From the NCBI RefSeq assembly GCF_900582625.1, contig NZ_UTIQ01000327.1:124001-188000 (forward strand): a stretch of DNA of 64,000 bases, written 5' to 3'. The notes below the pieces were generated by a model. The model ran no database searches. It was not told where the DNA came from and worked only from the letters and a program-made list of their open reading frames with translations. Origin of the DNA: Pseudomonas viridiflava. GTDB lineage: Bacteria > Pseudomonadota > Gammaproteobacteria > Pseudomonadales > Pseudomonadaceae. The translations under genes were made by a program, and so were the position numbers. Positions 23,356 to 32,100 of this stretch are shown in pieces (the first letter of the stretch is position 1; every line of letters starts with the position of its first letter).

Positions 23356-25767
23356 TCAGTCGCGAATCGGCGCCGGGGCAATTACGTCACGCGAGCCATT
23401 GGTGTTCATGGCGGTTACCACGCCGGCCATTTCCATGGCTTCGACCATACGGGCAGCGCGGTTGTAGCCGATTTTCAGCTTACGTTGCACCGCAGAAATC
23501 GAGGCGCGGCGGCTTTCGGTGACAAACCGAACGGCTTCGTCGTAGAGCGGATCATCTTCGCTGCCCTCGCCGCCTTCACCACCGCCGCCACTGCCGCCGT
23601 CGAAGCCGCTGCCGGCCTCTTCCACGCCATTAAGAATGTCGTCGATGTAATCCGGGGCGCCACGCAGTTTCCAGGCTTCCACCACGCGGTGAACTTCTTC
23701 ATCGGATACGAACGCGCCGTGCACGCGAATTGGCAGCCCGGTGCCGGGCGGCAGGTAGAGCATGTCACCGTGGCCCAGCAGTTGTTCGGCGCCGCCTTGG
23801 TCGAGGATGGTGCGGGAGTCGATTTTGCTCGACACCTGGAACGCCATACGCGTGGGAATATTGGCCTTGATCAGACCCGTAATCACATCCACCGACGGAC
23901 GCTGAGTGGCGAGAATCAGGTGAATACCCGCCGCACGGGCTTTCTGGGCAATCCGGGCGATCAGCTCTTCAACCTTTTTGCCGACGATCATCATCATGTC
24001 GGCGAATTCGTCGACCACCACCACGATGGTCGGCAAGGTTTTCAACAGCGGCGCTTCGTCGTGAATGTTTTCACGCTTGTACAGCGGGTCCGGAATCGGC
24101 TCGCCGGCTTCTTCGGCATCTTTCACTTTGCGGTTGAAGCCCGCGAGGTTACGCACGCCCAGCTTGGACATCAGCTTGTAGCGGCGCTCCATCTCGGCAA
24201 CGCTCCAACGCAAGGCGTTGGCCGCTTCCTTCATGTCGGTGACCACCGGGCACAGCAGGTGCGGAATGCCTTCGTAGATCGACAGCTCAAGCATTTTCGG
24301 GTCGATCATGATCAGTCGGGCATCTTCCGGGCCGGACTTGAACAGAATCGACAGGATCATGGCGTTCACGCCCACCGACTTACCCGAACCGGTGGTACCG
24401 GCAACCAGCAAGTGCGGCATGCGCGCCAGGTCGGTAATTACTGGGCGGCCGCCGATGTCGTGGCCCAGCGCCAAGGTAACCGGCGACTTGGCATCGTCAT
24501 ACTCAGGCGAAGACAGCACTTCGGAGAAGCGCACGATCTGGCGGTCTTCGTTGGGAATCTCGATGCCGACGGTGGTTTTGCCGGGGATGACTTCCACCAC
24601 CCGCACGCTCATCACCGCCAACGAACGCGCCAGGTCGCGAGCCAAACCGGAGATACGGCTGACCTTGATACCGGCGGCCGGCTGGATCTCGAAACGGGTA
24701 ATGACCGGGCCCGGATGCACTGACTCCACAACCACTTCGACACCAAACTCTTTGAGCTTGATTTCAAGCAGTCGCGACATGGCTTCCAGCGATTCCGGGG
24801 AGAACTTTTTCTGTTTCTTCTCGGCCGGGTCGAGAATGGAAATGGGCGGCAAGGTGCCTTCCACGACGCTGTCGACGAACAGCGAAACCTGCTTTTCCTT
24901 CTGCACACGCTTGCTCGGCTCGGCGGCTTTCGGCGCAGCAGGCGGCGTGATAACCGGCGCGGGACGGGTTTCGCGCTCGGTCATGTGTTTGCTCAAGGCT
25001 TCATCGCGCTCGATGATGCGTTCCTTGACCTTCGCTTGCTCGCGGCGGTCATGAACCACGGGCGCCGCCACCTCGCTGACGCGGTCATCGACCTCGCGAA
25101 GCTGGGCCACCAATTGCTTGCGCTCGACGCGCGAATTCCACCAATTGGTGATCAGGCTGTTGATCAGCTCGAACAGATCAAGGGTAATTTTGCCGGTGAC
25201 GTCCATCACCTTGAACCACGACAGGTCGCTGAACACGGTCAGGCCGAACAGGAACAAGGCGATAAACAGCAAGGTGCTGCCCTGCACGTTCAGCGCAGCC
25301 ACAGCCAGACGGCCCAGGCTCTCGCCCAGCGCGCCGCCAGCCGACGCGGGCATGGAGGAACCGGAATGGAAGTGAATGTAGGCCAGGGCCGCGCCAGAAA
25401 GAATGAGGAACACCAGGCCGATCAGGCGCCAGGAGAACAACCAGCCATTCCACTGCCACGGCTCGTGGCGGTTGCGGAACACCTGCACGGTTTTGATCAC
25501 CAGCAGACCGGGGAACAGATAAGCGAAATAGCCGAGGGCCATGAACAGGATGTCGGCGAACCAGGCGCCGGCGCGGCCGGCGGCGTTCTGCACTTGCACC
25601 ACGTTGCTGGTGTGGGTCCAGCCCGGATCGTTCTGGTCGTAGGTGAGCAGTGCCATCCACAGATAGAGGCAGAGCGCACCGAGGGCGATCAGCGCACCTT
25701 CCTTGAGTCGGTAGTGCAATTGCTGACGCCAGACGGGTGCTTGAGCGGTGGTGGTGGAATTCTTCAA
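23356..25767 (-). CDS. ftsK: DNA translocase FtsK
   Basis: Links chromosome segregation to division by pumping DNA at the septum. The 803-residue protein has an N-terminal membrane domain (about four segments, residues 20-190), a charged linker, a motor domain with Walker A VAGTTGSGKSVGVN and Walker B VVVVDEFADMMM, and a C-terminal gamma winged helix (RRASISAVQRKLKIGYNRAARMVE) that reads KOPS sites. The start is TTG at 25767 with AGGAAAA upstream, giving the genus-typical start; the frame extends to 25926 but into basic, unlikely sequence. Confidence 0.95.
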   Translation of the reverse strand: MKNSTTTAQAPVWRQQLHYRLKEGALIALGALCLYLWMALLTYDQNDPGWTHTSNVVQVQNAAGRAGAWFADILFMALGYFAYLFPGLLVIKTVQVFRNRHEPWQWNGWLFSWRLIGLVFLILSGAALAYIHFHSGSSMPASAGGALGESLGRLAVAALNVQGSTLLFIALFLFGLTVFSDLSWFKVMDVTGKITLDLFELINSLITNWWNSRVERKQLVAQLREVDDRVSEVAAPVVHDRREQAKVKERIIERDEALSKHMTERETRPAPVITPPAAPKAAEPSKRVQKEKQVSLFVDSVVEGTLPPISILDPAEKKQKKFSPESLEAMSRLLEIKLKEFGVEVVVESVHPGPVITRFEIQPAAGIKVSRISGLARDLARSLAVMSVRVVEVIPGKTTVGIEIPNEDRQIVRFSEVLSSPEYDDAKSPVTLALGHDIGGRPVITDLARMPHLLVAGTTGSGKSVGVNAMILSILFKSGPEDARLIMIDPKMLELSIYEGIPHLLCPVVTDMKEAANALRWSVAEMERRYKLMSKLGVRNLAGFNRKVKDAEEAGEPIPDPLYKRENIHDEAPLLKTLPTIVVVVDEFADMMMIVGKKVEELIARIAQKARAAGIHLILATQRPSVDVITGLIKANIPTRMAFQVSSKIDSRTILDQGGAEQLLGHGDMLYLPPGTGLPIRVHGAFVSDEEVHRVVEAWKLRGAPDYIDDILNGVEEAGSGFDGGSGGGGEGGEGSEDDPLYDEAVRFVTESRRASISAVQRKLKIGYNRAARMVEAMEMAGVVTAMNTNGSRDVIAPAPIRD

Positions 25768-25989
25768 AACGCGTCTTTTCCTGCGCTTGTGGCGCGTCCA
25801 ACTAAACGATTGGCGGCGAAAACTCGGCCATTGTACGGATTTACCCGCTTCTTGCCACGCGCCCGGGCTTGCCGCTGGCGCGTTTTGCGGGGCTCTGCTG
25901 CTTCGGTGTAGCATAGCCGCCAGCATCTTTCGTGCGGCCCAATTGGAGCACGCATTCTCTTTTGTGACAAAGGCTTATGGGGTCTTTTT

Positions 25990-26937
25990 ATGAGTGAAGT
26001 CAAGCATTCGCGGCTGATCATCCTGGGCTCCGGCCCTGCCGGTTACAGCGCTGCCGTGTACGCCGCGCGCGCCAACCTCAAACCTTTGGTCATCACTGGT
26101 ATTCAACCCGGCGGCCAACTGACGACCACCGTTGAAGTGGACAACTGGCCCGGCGACGTCGAAGGCCTGACAGGTCCGGCCTTGATGGAGCGCATGCAGA
26201 AACACGCCGAGCGCTTCGACACCGAGATTGTCTACGACCACATCCATACCGCCGAGTTGCAGAGCAAGCCATTCACGCTCAAAGGCGACAGCGGCACTTA
26301 CACTTGCGACGCACTGATTATTGCCACCGGCGCGTCTGCGCAGTATCTGGGCCTGCCGTCTGAAGAAGCGTTCGCCGGCCAGGGCGTTTCGGCTTGCGCG
26401 ACCTGCGACGGGTTCTTCTACCGCAACCAGGTTGTTGCGGTTGTCGGCGGCGGCAACACCGCGGTGGAAGAAGCGCTGTATCTATCCAACATCGCTAAAG
26501 AAGTGCACTTGATCCACCGCCGCGACAAGCTGCGCGCCGAGAAGATTCTTCAAGACAAACTCTTCGACAAAGCCGCCAACGGCAACATGCGCCTGCACTG
26601 GAATCAGAATCTGGACGAAGTCCTGGGCGACAACAAAGGCGTGACGGGCGTGCGCCTGCGCGACAGCCACACCGGCGAAACCTCGGAGCTGGCGCTCGCT
26701 GGCGTGTTTATCGCCATTGGCCACAAGCCCAACACCGACCTGTTCACCGGCCAGTTGGATATGCGTGACGGCTACTTGCTGATCAAAGGCGGCAGCGAAG
26801 GGAACGTCACCGCTACGAACATCGAAGGCGTATTCGCCGCCGGTGATGTGGCAGACCACGTGTACCGCCAAGCCATCACCTCGGCCGGCGCCGGCTGCAT
26901 GGCCGCACTGGATGCCGAGAAATACCTGGATCTGTAA
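25990..26937 (+). CDS. trxB: Thioredoxin reductase
   Basis: Flavoenzyme that reduces thioredoxin with NADPH. The 315-residue protein has FAD-binding ILGSGPAGYSAAVYAARA, the redox-active pair in SACATCDGFFYR, the NADPH-binding VVGGGNTAVEEALYL, and the FAD motif GVFAAGDVAD. It is divergent from ftsK, with a 222-base spacer that holds both promoters. Confidence 0.97.
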   Translation: MSEVKHSRLIILGSGPAGYSAAVYAARANLKPLVITGIQPGGQLTTTVEVDNWPGDVEGLTGPALMERMQKHAERFDTEIVYDHIHTAELQSKPFTLKGDSGTYTCDALIIATGASAQYLGLPSEEAFAGQGVSACATCDGFFYRNQVVAVVGGGNTAVEEALYLSNIAKEVHLIHRRDKLRAEKILQDKLFDKAANGNMRLHWNQNLDEVLGDNKGVTGVRLRDSHTGETSELALAGVFIAIGHKPNTDLFTGQLDMRDGYLLIKGGSEGNVTATNIEGVFAAGDVADHVYRQAITSAGAGCMAALDAEKYLDL

Positions 26938-26946
26938 GTGCTAAGC

Positions 26947-26966
26947 GGCGGGCTCTCGGGCCCGCC
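26947..26966 (+). other. Hairpin between trxB and aat
   Basis: GGCGGGC and GCCCGCC form a perfect 7-base stem with a 6-base loop shortly after trxB. A C/T-rich stretch rather than a T-run follows, so it may be a weak terminator or an mRNA-stability element. Confidence 0.4.
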
Positions 26967-26992
26967 CTCCTCTCCCCCGGCCGGGCCTGACC

Positions 26993-27673
26993 ATGCTCAC
27001 TTGGCTGCAACGAAACACCTACGAATTCCCACCGCTGGAAAAAGCCCTGCGCGACCCTGAAGGCTTATTGGCTGCCGGGGGCGATCTCAGTGCCGAACGT
27101 TTGGTCGCCGCCTACCGACACGGCTGCTTTCCCTGGTTTGCTGAGGGACAACCAATTTTGTGGTGGTCGCCCGACCCACGCACCGTTTTGTTTCCTAGCG
27201 AATTGCACGTGTCGCGCAGCCTGGCCAAGGTGATGCGTCAGGGCGGCTATCAGGTGACCTTTGATAAAGACTTCGCTGCCGTCATCAGCGCCTGCGCTGG
27301 CCCGCGCAGTTACGCCGATGGCACCTGGATTACCGATGCCATGCAAGCGGCCTACCTGAAGCTTCATCAGCAGGGCTTCGCCCATTCAGTGGAGGTGTGG
27401 GACGACGGCAAATTGGTCGGCGGACTGTATGGTCTGGCGATGGGGCAGCTGTTTTTTGGCGAATCAATGTTTAGCCACGCGGACAACGCATCGAAAGTCG
27501 GCTTTGCCACGCTGGTCGAACATCTCAAGGCTTGGGGTTTTGTTTTGATCGACTGCCAGATGCCCACCCAACACCTGCATAGCTTCGGTGCGCGACCCAT
27601 TGCGCGGGCCGAATTTGCCGATTTTCTGAAGCGTCATCTGGATCAGTCGACCACAGCCGACTGGGTCGCCTAG
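26993..27673 (+). CDS. aat: Leucyl/phenylalanyl-tRNA--protein transferase
   Basis: Adds Leu or Phe to proteins with N-terminal Lys or Arg, making N-degrons read by ClpS. The 226-residue protein shows the family pattern FPPLEKALRDPEGLLAAGGDL, AYRHGCFPWF, WWSPDPRTVLFP and GGLYGLAMGQLFFGESMFS. The adaptor ClpS and unfoldase ClpA follow about 1.2 kb downstream, so the whole N-degron route is encoded here. Confidence 0.96.
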   Translation: MLTWLQRNTYEFPPLEKALRDPEGLLAAGGDLSAERLVAAYRHGCFPWFAEGQPILWWSPDPRTVLFPSELHVSRSLAKVMRQGGYQVTFDKDFAAVISACAGPRSYADGTWITDAMQAAYLKLHQQGFAHSVEVWDDGKLVGGLYGLAMGQLFFGESMFSHADNASKVGFATLVEHLKAWGFVLIDCQMPTQHLHSFGARPIARAEFADFLKRHLDQSTTADWVA

Positions 27674-27727
27674 TCGAGTCCGAAACCCTGGCATACACTT
27701 AACCCCAGGCTCTCAAGAGTGTTGATC

Positions 27728-28435
27728 ATGACCGAGCTGGCGCGCCTTAAGTTCTATGCCACTCAACCGCATCCCTGCAGCTACCTGCCCGAAGAACAAG
27801 CCACCACGCTGTTCCTCGATCCCAGCCAGCCCATGGATGTGGATGTGTACGCCGAGCTTTCGGAAATGGGTTTTCGCCGCAGCGGCGATCACCTGTATCG
27901 CCCGCACTGCCAAGGCTGCACCGCGTGCGTTCCGGCGCGCATTCCCGCCGCCCTTTTCCAGCCGACCCGCCAGCAACGGCGCATTCTCAAACGTAATGAA
28001 AATCTGCAGGTGCGCGCCGTTCGGCCGAACTTCAATGAAGAGTATTACGCGCTATACGCCCGCTACATCGAACAGCGCCATTCGGACGGCGACATGTATC
28101 CGCCAAACCGCGACCAATTCACGACCTTCCTTGTGCGCGATCTGCCCTTCTCGCGCTTCTATGAGTTCCGCCTGGACGGCCGACTGGTCGCTATCGCGGT
28201 GACCGACGTACTGCCGAACGGCCTTTCAGCGGTTTACACCTTCTACGACCCCACCGAAGAACGCCGCAGCCTCGGGCGCTTCGCCATCCTTTGGCAGATC
28301 GCCGAAACCCGCCGTATCGGGCTGCATGCGGTGTATTTGGGTTACTGGATCAAGAGCTGCCGGAAGATGAATTACAAGACCCAATACCGCCCCATTGAGC
28401 TGTTCGTCAATCAACGCTGGATAACCCTCACCTGA
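27728..28435 (+). CDS. bpt: Aspartate/glutamate leucyltransferase
   Basis: Adds Leu to proteins starting with Asp or Glu, complementing Aat. The 235-residue protein has the ATE-type Cys cluster [28 protein letters not shown] and the C-terminal [21 protein letters not shown] at 27728 gives the usual [10 protein letters not shown] start; GTG and TTG codons lie just upstream in frame. It is between aat and infA. Confidence 0.94.
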
Positions 28436-28535
28436 ATACCTTGGCGGCGGGCCCTGTTTTCGGGCACAATGCACGCCGCTTTTGCCTGGCGCCAGTTGCA
28501 CCGGGCCATTCATTGGTAACCGAGGGCTTTACTGC

Positions 28536-28754
28536 ATGTCGAAAGAAGACAGCTTCGAAATGGAAGGCACTGTCGTCGACACCCTACCTAACACCATGTT
28601 TCGCGTGGAGTTGGAAAATGGGCACGTCGTAACCGCGCATATCTCCGGAAAGATGCGCAAGAACTACATCCGTATTCTTACCGGTGACAAAGTACGTGTT
28701 GAGTTGACGCCGTACGATCTGAGCAAGGGCCGCATTACTTACCGCGCGCGCTAA
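28536..28754 (+). CDS. infA: Translation initiation factor IF-1
   Basis: A 72-residue S1/OB-fold protein that binds the 30S A site. The sequence [52 protein letters not shown] is typical of the family. The start at 28536 lies inside a longer open frame whose upstream part has no support. A strong terminator follows. Confidence 0.97.
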
Positions 28755-28766
28755 GCCAGTTAAATA

Positions 28767-28795
28767 AAAATGCCCAGCAATTGCTGGGCATTTTT
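28767..28795. terminator. Bidirectional terminator between infA and clpA
   Basis: A long perfect palindrome (AAAATGCCCAGCAA / TTGCTGGGCATTTT) gives a GC-rich stem flanked by A- and T-runs. It serves the plus-strand infA unit and the convergent clpSA unit. Confidence 0.9.
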
Positions 28796-28860
28796 GTTGG
28801 TGCGGTTTATGTAGCGAGCCAAGGAAATGGCAGACCATTTCCCCGACAAGCCTTACCGGG

Positions 28861-31131
28861 CTAAGCCATTTCGGCTGTCGTTTCGAAGTCGAACGTCATC
28901 TCGCCGTCGACCACATCGATGTGCACCACACCGCCGTGCTCGGCCAGCTCGCCAAACAGAATTTCTTCCGCCAGCGGACGCTTGATCTTGTCCTGGATCA
29001 GACGCGCCATTGGGCGTGCGCCCATTTGCGAATCGTAGCCACCCGTTGCCAGCCAATTGCGCGCCGCGTCGCTGACCTCCAGCGTGACGTGTTTGTCCTC
29101 GAGTTGCGCTTGCAGCTCGGTGAGGAACTTGTCGACCACGCTTTTGATCACTTCGTGGCTCAGGCGACCAAACTGGATAATGGTATCCAGGCGGTTTCTG
29201 AACTCCGGCGTGAAGCTCTTCTTGATCACTTCCATGGCGTCGGTCGAGTGGTCCTGATGGGTGAAACCAATGGAGGCCCGCGAAGCCGTTTCGGCACCGG
29301 CGTTGGTGGTCATGATCAAAATGACGTTGCGGAAGTCCGCCTTGCGGCCGTTGTTATCAGTCAGCGTGCCGTGGTCCATCACTTGCAGCAGCAAGTTGAA
29401 GACTTCCGGGTGCGCCTTTTCGATTTCATCGAGCAGCAATACGCAATGCGGCATTTTGGTGATGGCTTCGGTTAGCAGGCCGCCCTGATCGAAACCGACG
29501 TAACCTGGAGGCGCACCAATCAAGCGGGAAACCGTGTGGCGCTCCATGTATTCCGACATGTCGAAACGCACCAGTTCGATACCCATGGCTTTGGCCAATT
29601 GCCGCGCCGCCTCGGTTTTACCGACACCGGTGGGACCGGCGAACAGGAACGAACCGACCGGTTTATCCGGCGACTTGAGGCCCGCACGCGAGAGTTTGAT
29701 CGCCGTTGCCAGCGAATCGATAGCAGCGTCCTGACCAAATACCGTCAACTTCAAATCGCGCTCAAGGTTACGCAACAGCTCTTTGTCGGAGCTGGAGACA
29801 TGTTTCGGGGGAATGCGCGCGATTTTGGCCACGATATCCTCGACGTGCTCTACCTCTATTCGCGCCACGCGCTTCTCGACTGGCTGCAAGCGCTGGAAAG
29901 CACCTGCTTCGTCGATCACATCGATCGCCTTGTCGGGCATATGGCGGTCATTGATATAGCGCGAGGCGAGCTCGGCGGCGGCACGCAGCGACTCATCGCT
30001 GTACTCGAGGCCGTGATGCTGCTCGAAGCGCCCTTTGAGGCCACGCAAAATGCCAATGGTGTCTTCAACCGACGGCTCGGTAACGTCAACTTTCTGGAAG
30101 CGACGCGCCAAGGCGCGGTCTTTCTCGAAGATTCCGCGGAACTCCTGGAACGTCGTCGAACCAATACAGCGAATCTCGCCCGAAGACAGCATTGGCTTGA
30201 GCAGATTCGATGCATCCATCACGCCACCAGACGCCGCGCCCGCACCAATAATGGTGTGGATTTCGTCGATGAACAGAATGGCATGGGGACGTTTGCGCAA
30301 TTCGTTGAGCAACGCCTTCAGGCGCTTCTCGAAATCGCCGCGATATTTGGTGCCAGCGAGCAAGGCGCCGAGATCGAGCGAGTAAACCACGCTATCGGAC
30401 AACAGATCCGGTACTTGGCCGTCAACGATGCGCTTGGCCAGGCCCTCAGCGATGGCGGTTTTACCAACGCCTGCTTCGCCCACCAGCAATGGATTGTTTT
30501 TGCGGCGCCGCGCAAGAATCTGCGCAACACGTTCCACTTCGTTTTCACGGCCTACCAGCGGATCAATGCGGCCCAAACGTGCAGCTTCGTTGAGGTTACT
30601 GGCATAGGCATCGAGCGGATTGCTCGACGAAGACGCTTCGCCGCCCTCTTCGTCCTGCATCTCCTGATCGCTGTCGGTGTGATCGGCGTTGCCTGGAACT
30701 TTGGAAATGCCGTGCGCGATGAAGTTGACCACATCGATTCGCGCGACAGTTTGTTGCTTGAGCAGGAATACGGCCTGACTTTCCTGTTCGCTGAAAATAG
30801 CCACCAGCACGTTGGCGCCCGTCACCTCACGCTTGCCCGAACTTTGCACGTGGAAGACCGCGCGCTGCAGAACGCGCTGGAAGCCCAAGGTTGGTTGGGT
30901 TTCGCGCTCTTCGTCGTGTTGGGGGATCAGGGGCGTGGTGGAGTCGATGAACTCCTGGAGGTCATGGCGCAGCTTGTCCAGGTTCGCTCCGCACGCACGC
31001 AGGACTGAGGCGGCTGCCTCGTTGTCCAGCAGGGCCAGCAAGAGGTGCTCAACCGTCATGAATTCATGACGCTTGGTGCGGGCCTCCTTGAAGGCCAGAT
31101 TGAGGGTGACTTCGAGCTCTCGATTCAACAT
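28861..31131 (-). CDS. clpA: ATP-dependent Clp protease ATP-binding subunit ClpA
   Basis: Hexameric unfoldase that feeds substrates to ClpP. The 756-residue protein has the N-terminal double Clp-N repeat (residues 1-145, ClpS docking), a first AAA+ module with GEAGVGKTAIAEG and ILFIDEIHTIIGAG, and a second with GPTGVGKTEAARQ, GYVGFDQGG pore loop and VLLLDEIEKAHPE. It is 29 bases downstream of clpS in the same unit. Confidence 0.97.
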   Translation of the reverse strand: MLNRELEVTLNLAFKEARTKRHEFMTVEHLLLALLDNEAAASVLRACGANLDKLRHDLQEFIDSTTPLIPQHDEERETQPTLGFQRVLQRAVFHVQSSGKREVTGANVLVAIFSEQESQAVFLLKQQTVARIDVVNFIAHGISKVPGNADHTDSDQEMQDEEGGEASSSSNPLDAYASNLNEAARLGRIDPLVGRENEVERVAQILARRRKNNPLLVGEAGVGKTAIAEGLAKRIVDGQVPDLLSDSVVYSLDLGALLAGTKYRGDFEKRLKALLNELRKRPHAILFIDEIHTIIGAGAASGGVMDASNLLKPMLSSGEIRCIGSTTFQEFRGIFEKDRALARRFQKVDVTEPSVEDTIGILRGLKGRFEQHHGLEYSDESLRAAAELASRYINDRHMPDKAIDVIDEAGAFQRLQPVEKRVARIEVEHVEDIVAKIARIPPKHVSSSDKELLRNLERDLKLTVFGQDAAIDSLATAIKLSRAGLKSPDKPVGSFLFAGPTGVGKTEAARQLAKAMGIELVRFDMSEYMERHTVSRLIGAPPGYVGFDQGGLLTEAITKMPHCVLLLDEIEKAHPEVFNLLLQVMDHGTLTDNNGRKADFRNVILIMTTNAGAETASRASIGFTHQDHSTDAMEVIKKSFTPEFRNRLDTIIQFGRLSHEVIKSVVDKFLTELQAQLEDKHVTLEVSDAARNWLATGGYDSQMGARPMARLIQDKIKRPLAEEILFGELAEHGGVVHIDVVDGEMTFDFETTAEMA

Positions 31132-31160
31132 AGCTTCACCTCATAACCAAGCAGTCGCAA

Positions 31161-31523
31161 TTAACCGTCTTTCTCTATCTCACAGAGTAGCGGGTGTTGG
31201 CTTTCTCTCGCGTATTGGTTGACCTGCATTGCCTTGGTCTCCGCAACATCGCGGGTATACACGCCACACACTGCCCGTCCCTCTGTATGAACGGTCAGCA
31301 TGATTTTGGTTGCCACTTCCCTGTTCAAACTGAAGAACACTTCAAGAATTTCGACAACGAAATCCATGGGGGTGTAGTCGTCGTTGAATAGGACCACCTT
31401 GTACATCGGTGGTGCCTGCAACGCAGGCTTAGCTTCCTGCAGGGCCACGCCCGAGGCGTCATCCTCATGCGGCTCGGGATGGTCCTGATTGAATGTTAGT
31501 CGAATCTGGCTACTTACACGCAT
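31161..31523 (-). CDS. clpS: ClpAP adaptor protein ClpS
   Basis: Recognises N-degron residues and delivers them to ClpA. The 120-residue protein has a flexible acidic N-terminus (1-35) then the ClpS core: YKVVLFNDDYTPMDFVVEIL with the Asn-Asp-Asp-Tyr-Thr-Pro-Met binding-pocket motif, and HTEGRAVCGVYTRDVAETKA. It is divergent from cspD. Confidence 0.97.
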   Translation of the reverse strand: MRVSSQIRLTFNQDHPEPHEDDASGVALQEAKPALQAPPMYKVVLFNDDYTPMDFVVEILEVFFSLNREVATKIMLTVHTEGRAVCGVYTRDVAETKAMQVNQYARESQHPLLCEIEKDG

Positions 31524-31749
31524 GTGGGATGAAAGGTTCGTAATTGTAGGAGTGGGACGACAGACAGTTTTTGACCGACTTCGCAGACGGTCGTGCCGTC
31601 GCCTTGACTATCAGTAAATCAGTGTTACAAACAGAGAATACCCAATCGAGGGTATCAGGGTCCGCGCGCTTACCAAAGCGGATGATTCCAGCGCGGAGTC
31701 GTAACGGATAATACCCCAGTGGTGGGTGTATTTGCAGAGGGACATCAGC

Positions 31750-32016
31750 ATGCTTAGCGGTAAGGTCAAGTGGTTCAACAACGCCAAGGGCTATGGGTTT
31801 ATCCTGGCTGACGGCCGAGATGAGGACCTGTTCGCCCACTACTCGGCTATCCAGATGGACGGTTACAAAACCCTTAAAGCAGGCCAGCCGGTCAGCTTTG
31901 ACATCATTCAGGGTCCCAAGGGCCTGCATGCTGTCAACATCAGCTCCATCACCCAAACCGCGGACGCGCCGCCAGTCGCTGTATCACAGCCACAAGCGGT
32001 TACCTCCGAAGCCTGA
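31750..32016 (+). CDS. cspD: Cold-shock-domain protein CspD
   Basis: Nucleic-acid-binding protein; the E. coli homologue inhibits replication in stationary phase. The 88-residue protein has RNP1 (KGYGFIL) and RNP2 (LFAHYSAI) within a single cold-shock domain, followed by a Pro/Val/Ala-rich tail. ATG at 31750 has AGAGGGAC upstream. The position beside clpS matches E. coli and other pseudomonads. Confidence 0.93.
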   Translation: MLSGKVKWFNNAKGYGFILADGRDEDLFAHYSAIQMDGYKTLKAGQPVSFDIIQGPKGLHAVNISSITQTADAPPVAVSQPQAVTSEA

Positions 32017-32019
32017 TAT

Positions 32020-32083
32020 TTGGCCCCTTGGGGCCAATTTCAATGGGCAATAAAAAAGGCCGGTCATGGACCGGCCTTTTTTT
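32020..32083. terminator. Tandem hairpins, terminator between cspD and icd
   Basis: Two hairpins: TTGGCCCC-TTGGGGCCAA (32020-32037), then a strong one with AAAAAAGGCCGGTC, loop ATG and GACCGGCCTTTTTTT (32052-32083). The second has A- and T-runs and can work for both convergent genes. Confidence 0.88.
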
Positions 32084-32100
32084 GTGCCTAAACGCTCACA

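Noticed and set aside
31510..31956. A 148-codon minus-strand frame overlapping cspD
   Set aside because: It is the antisense of cspD and its promoter region; cspD is clearly the real gene.
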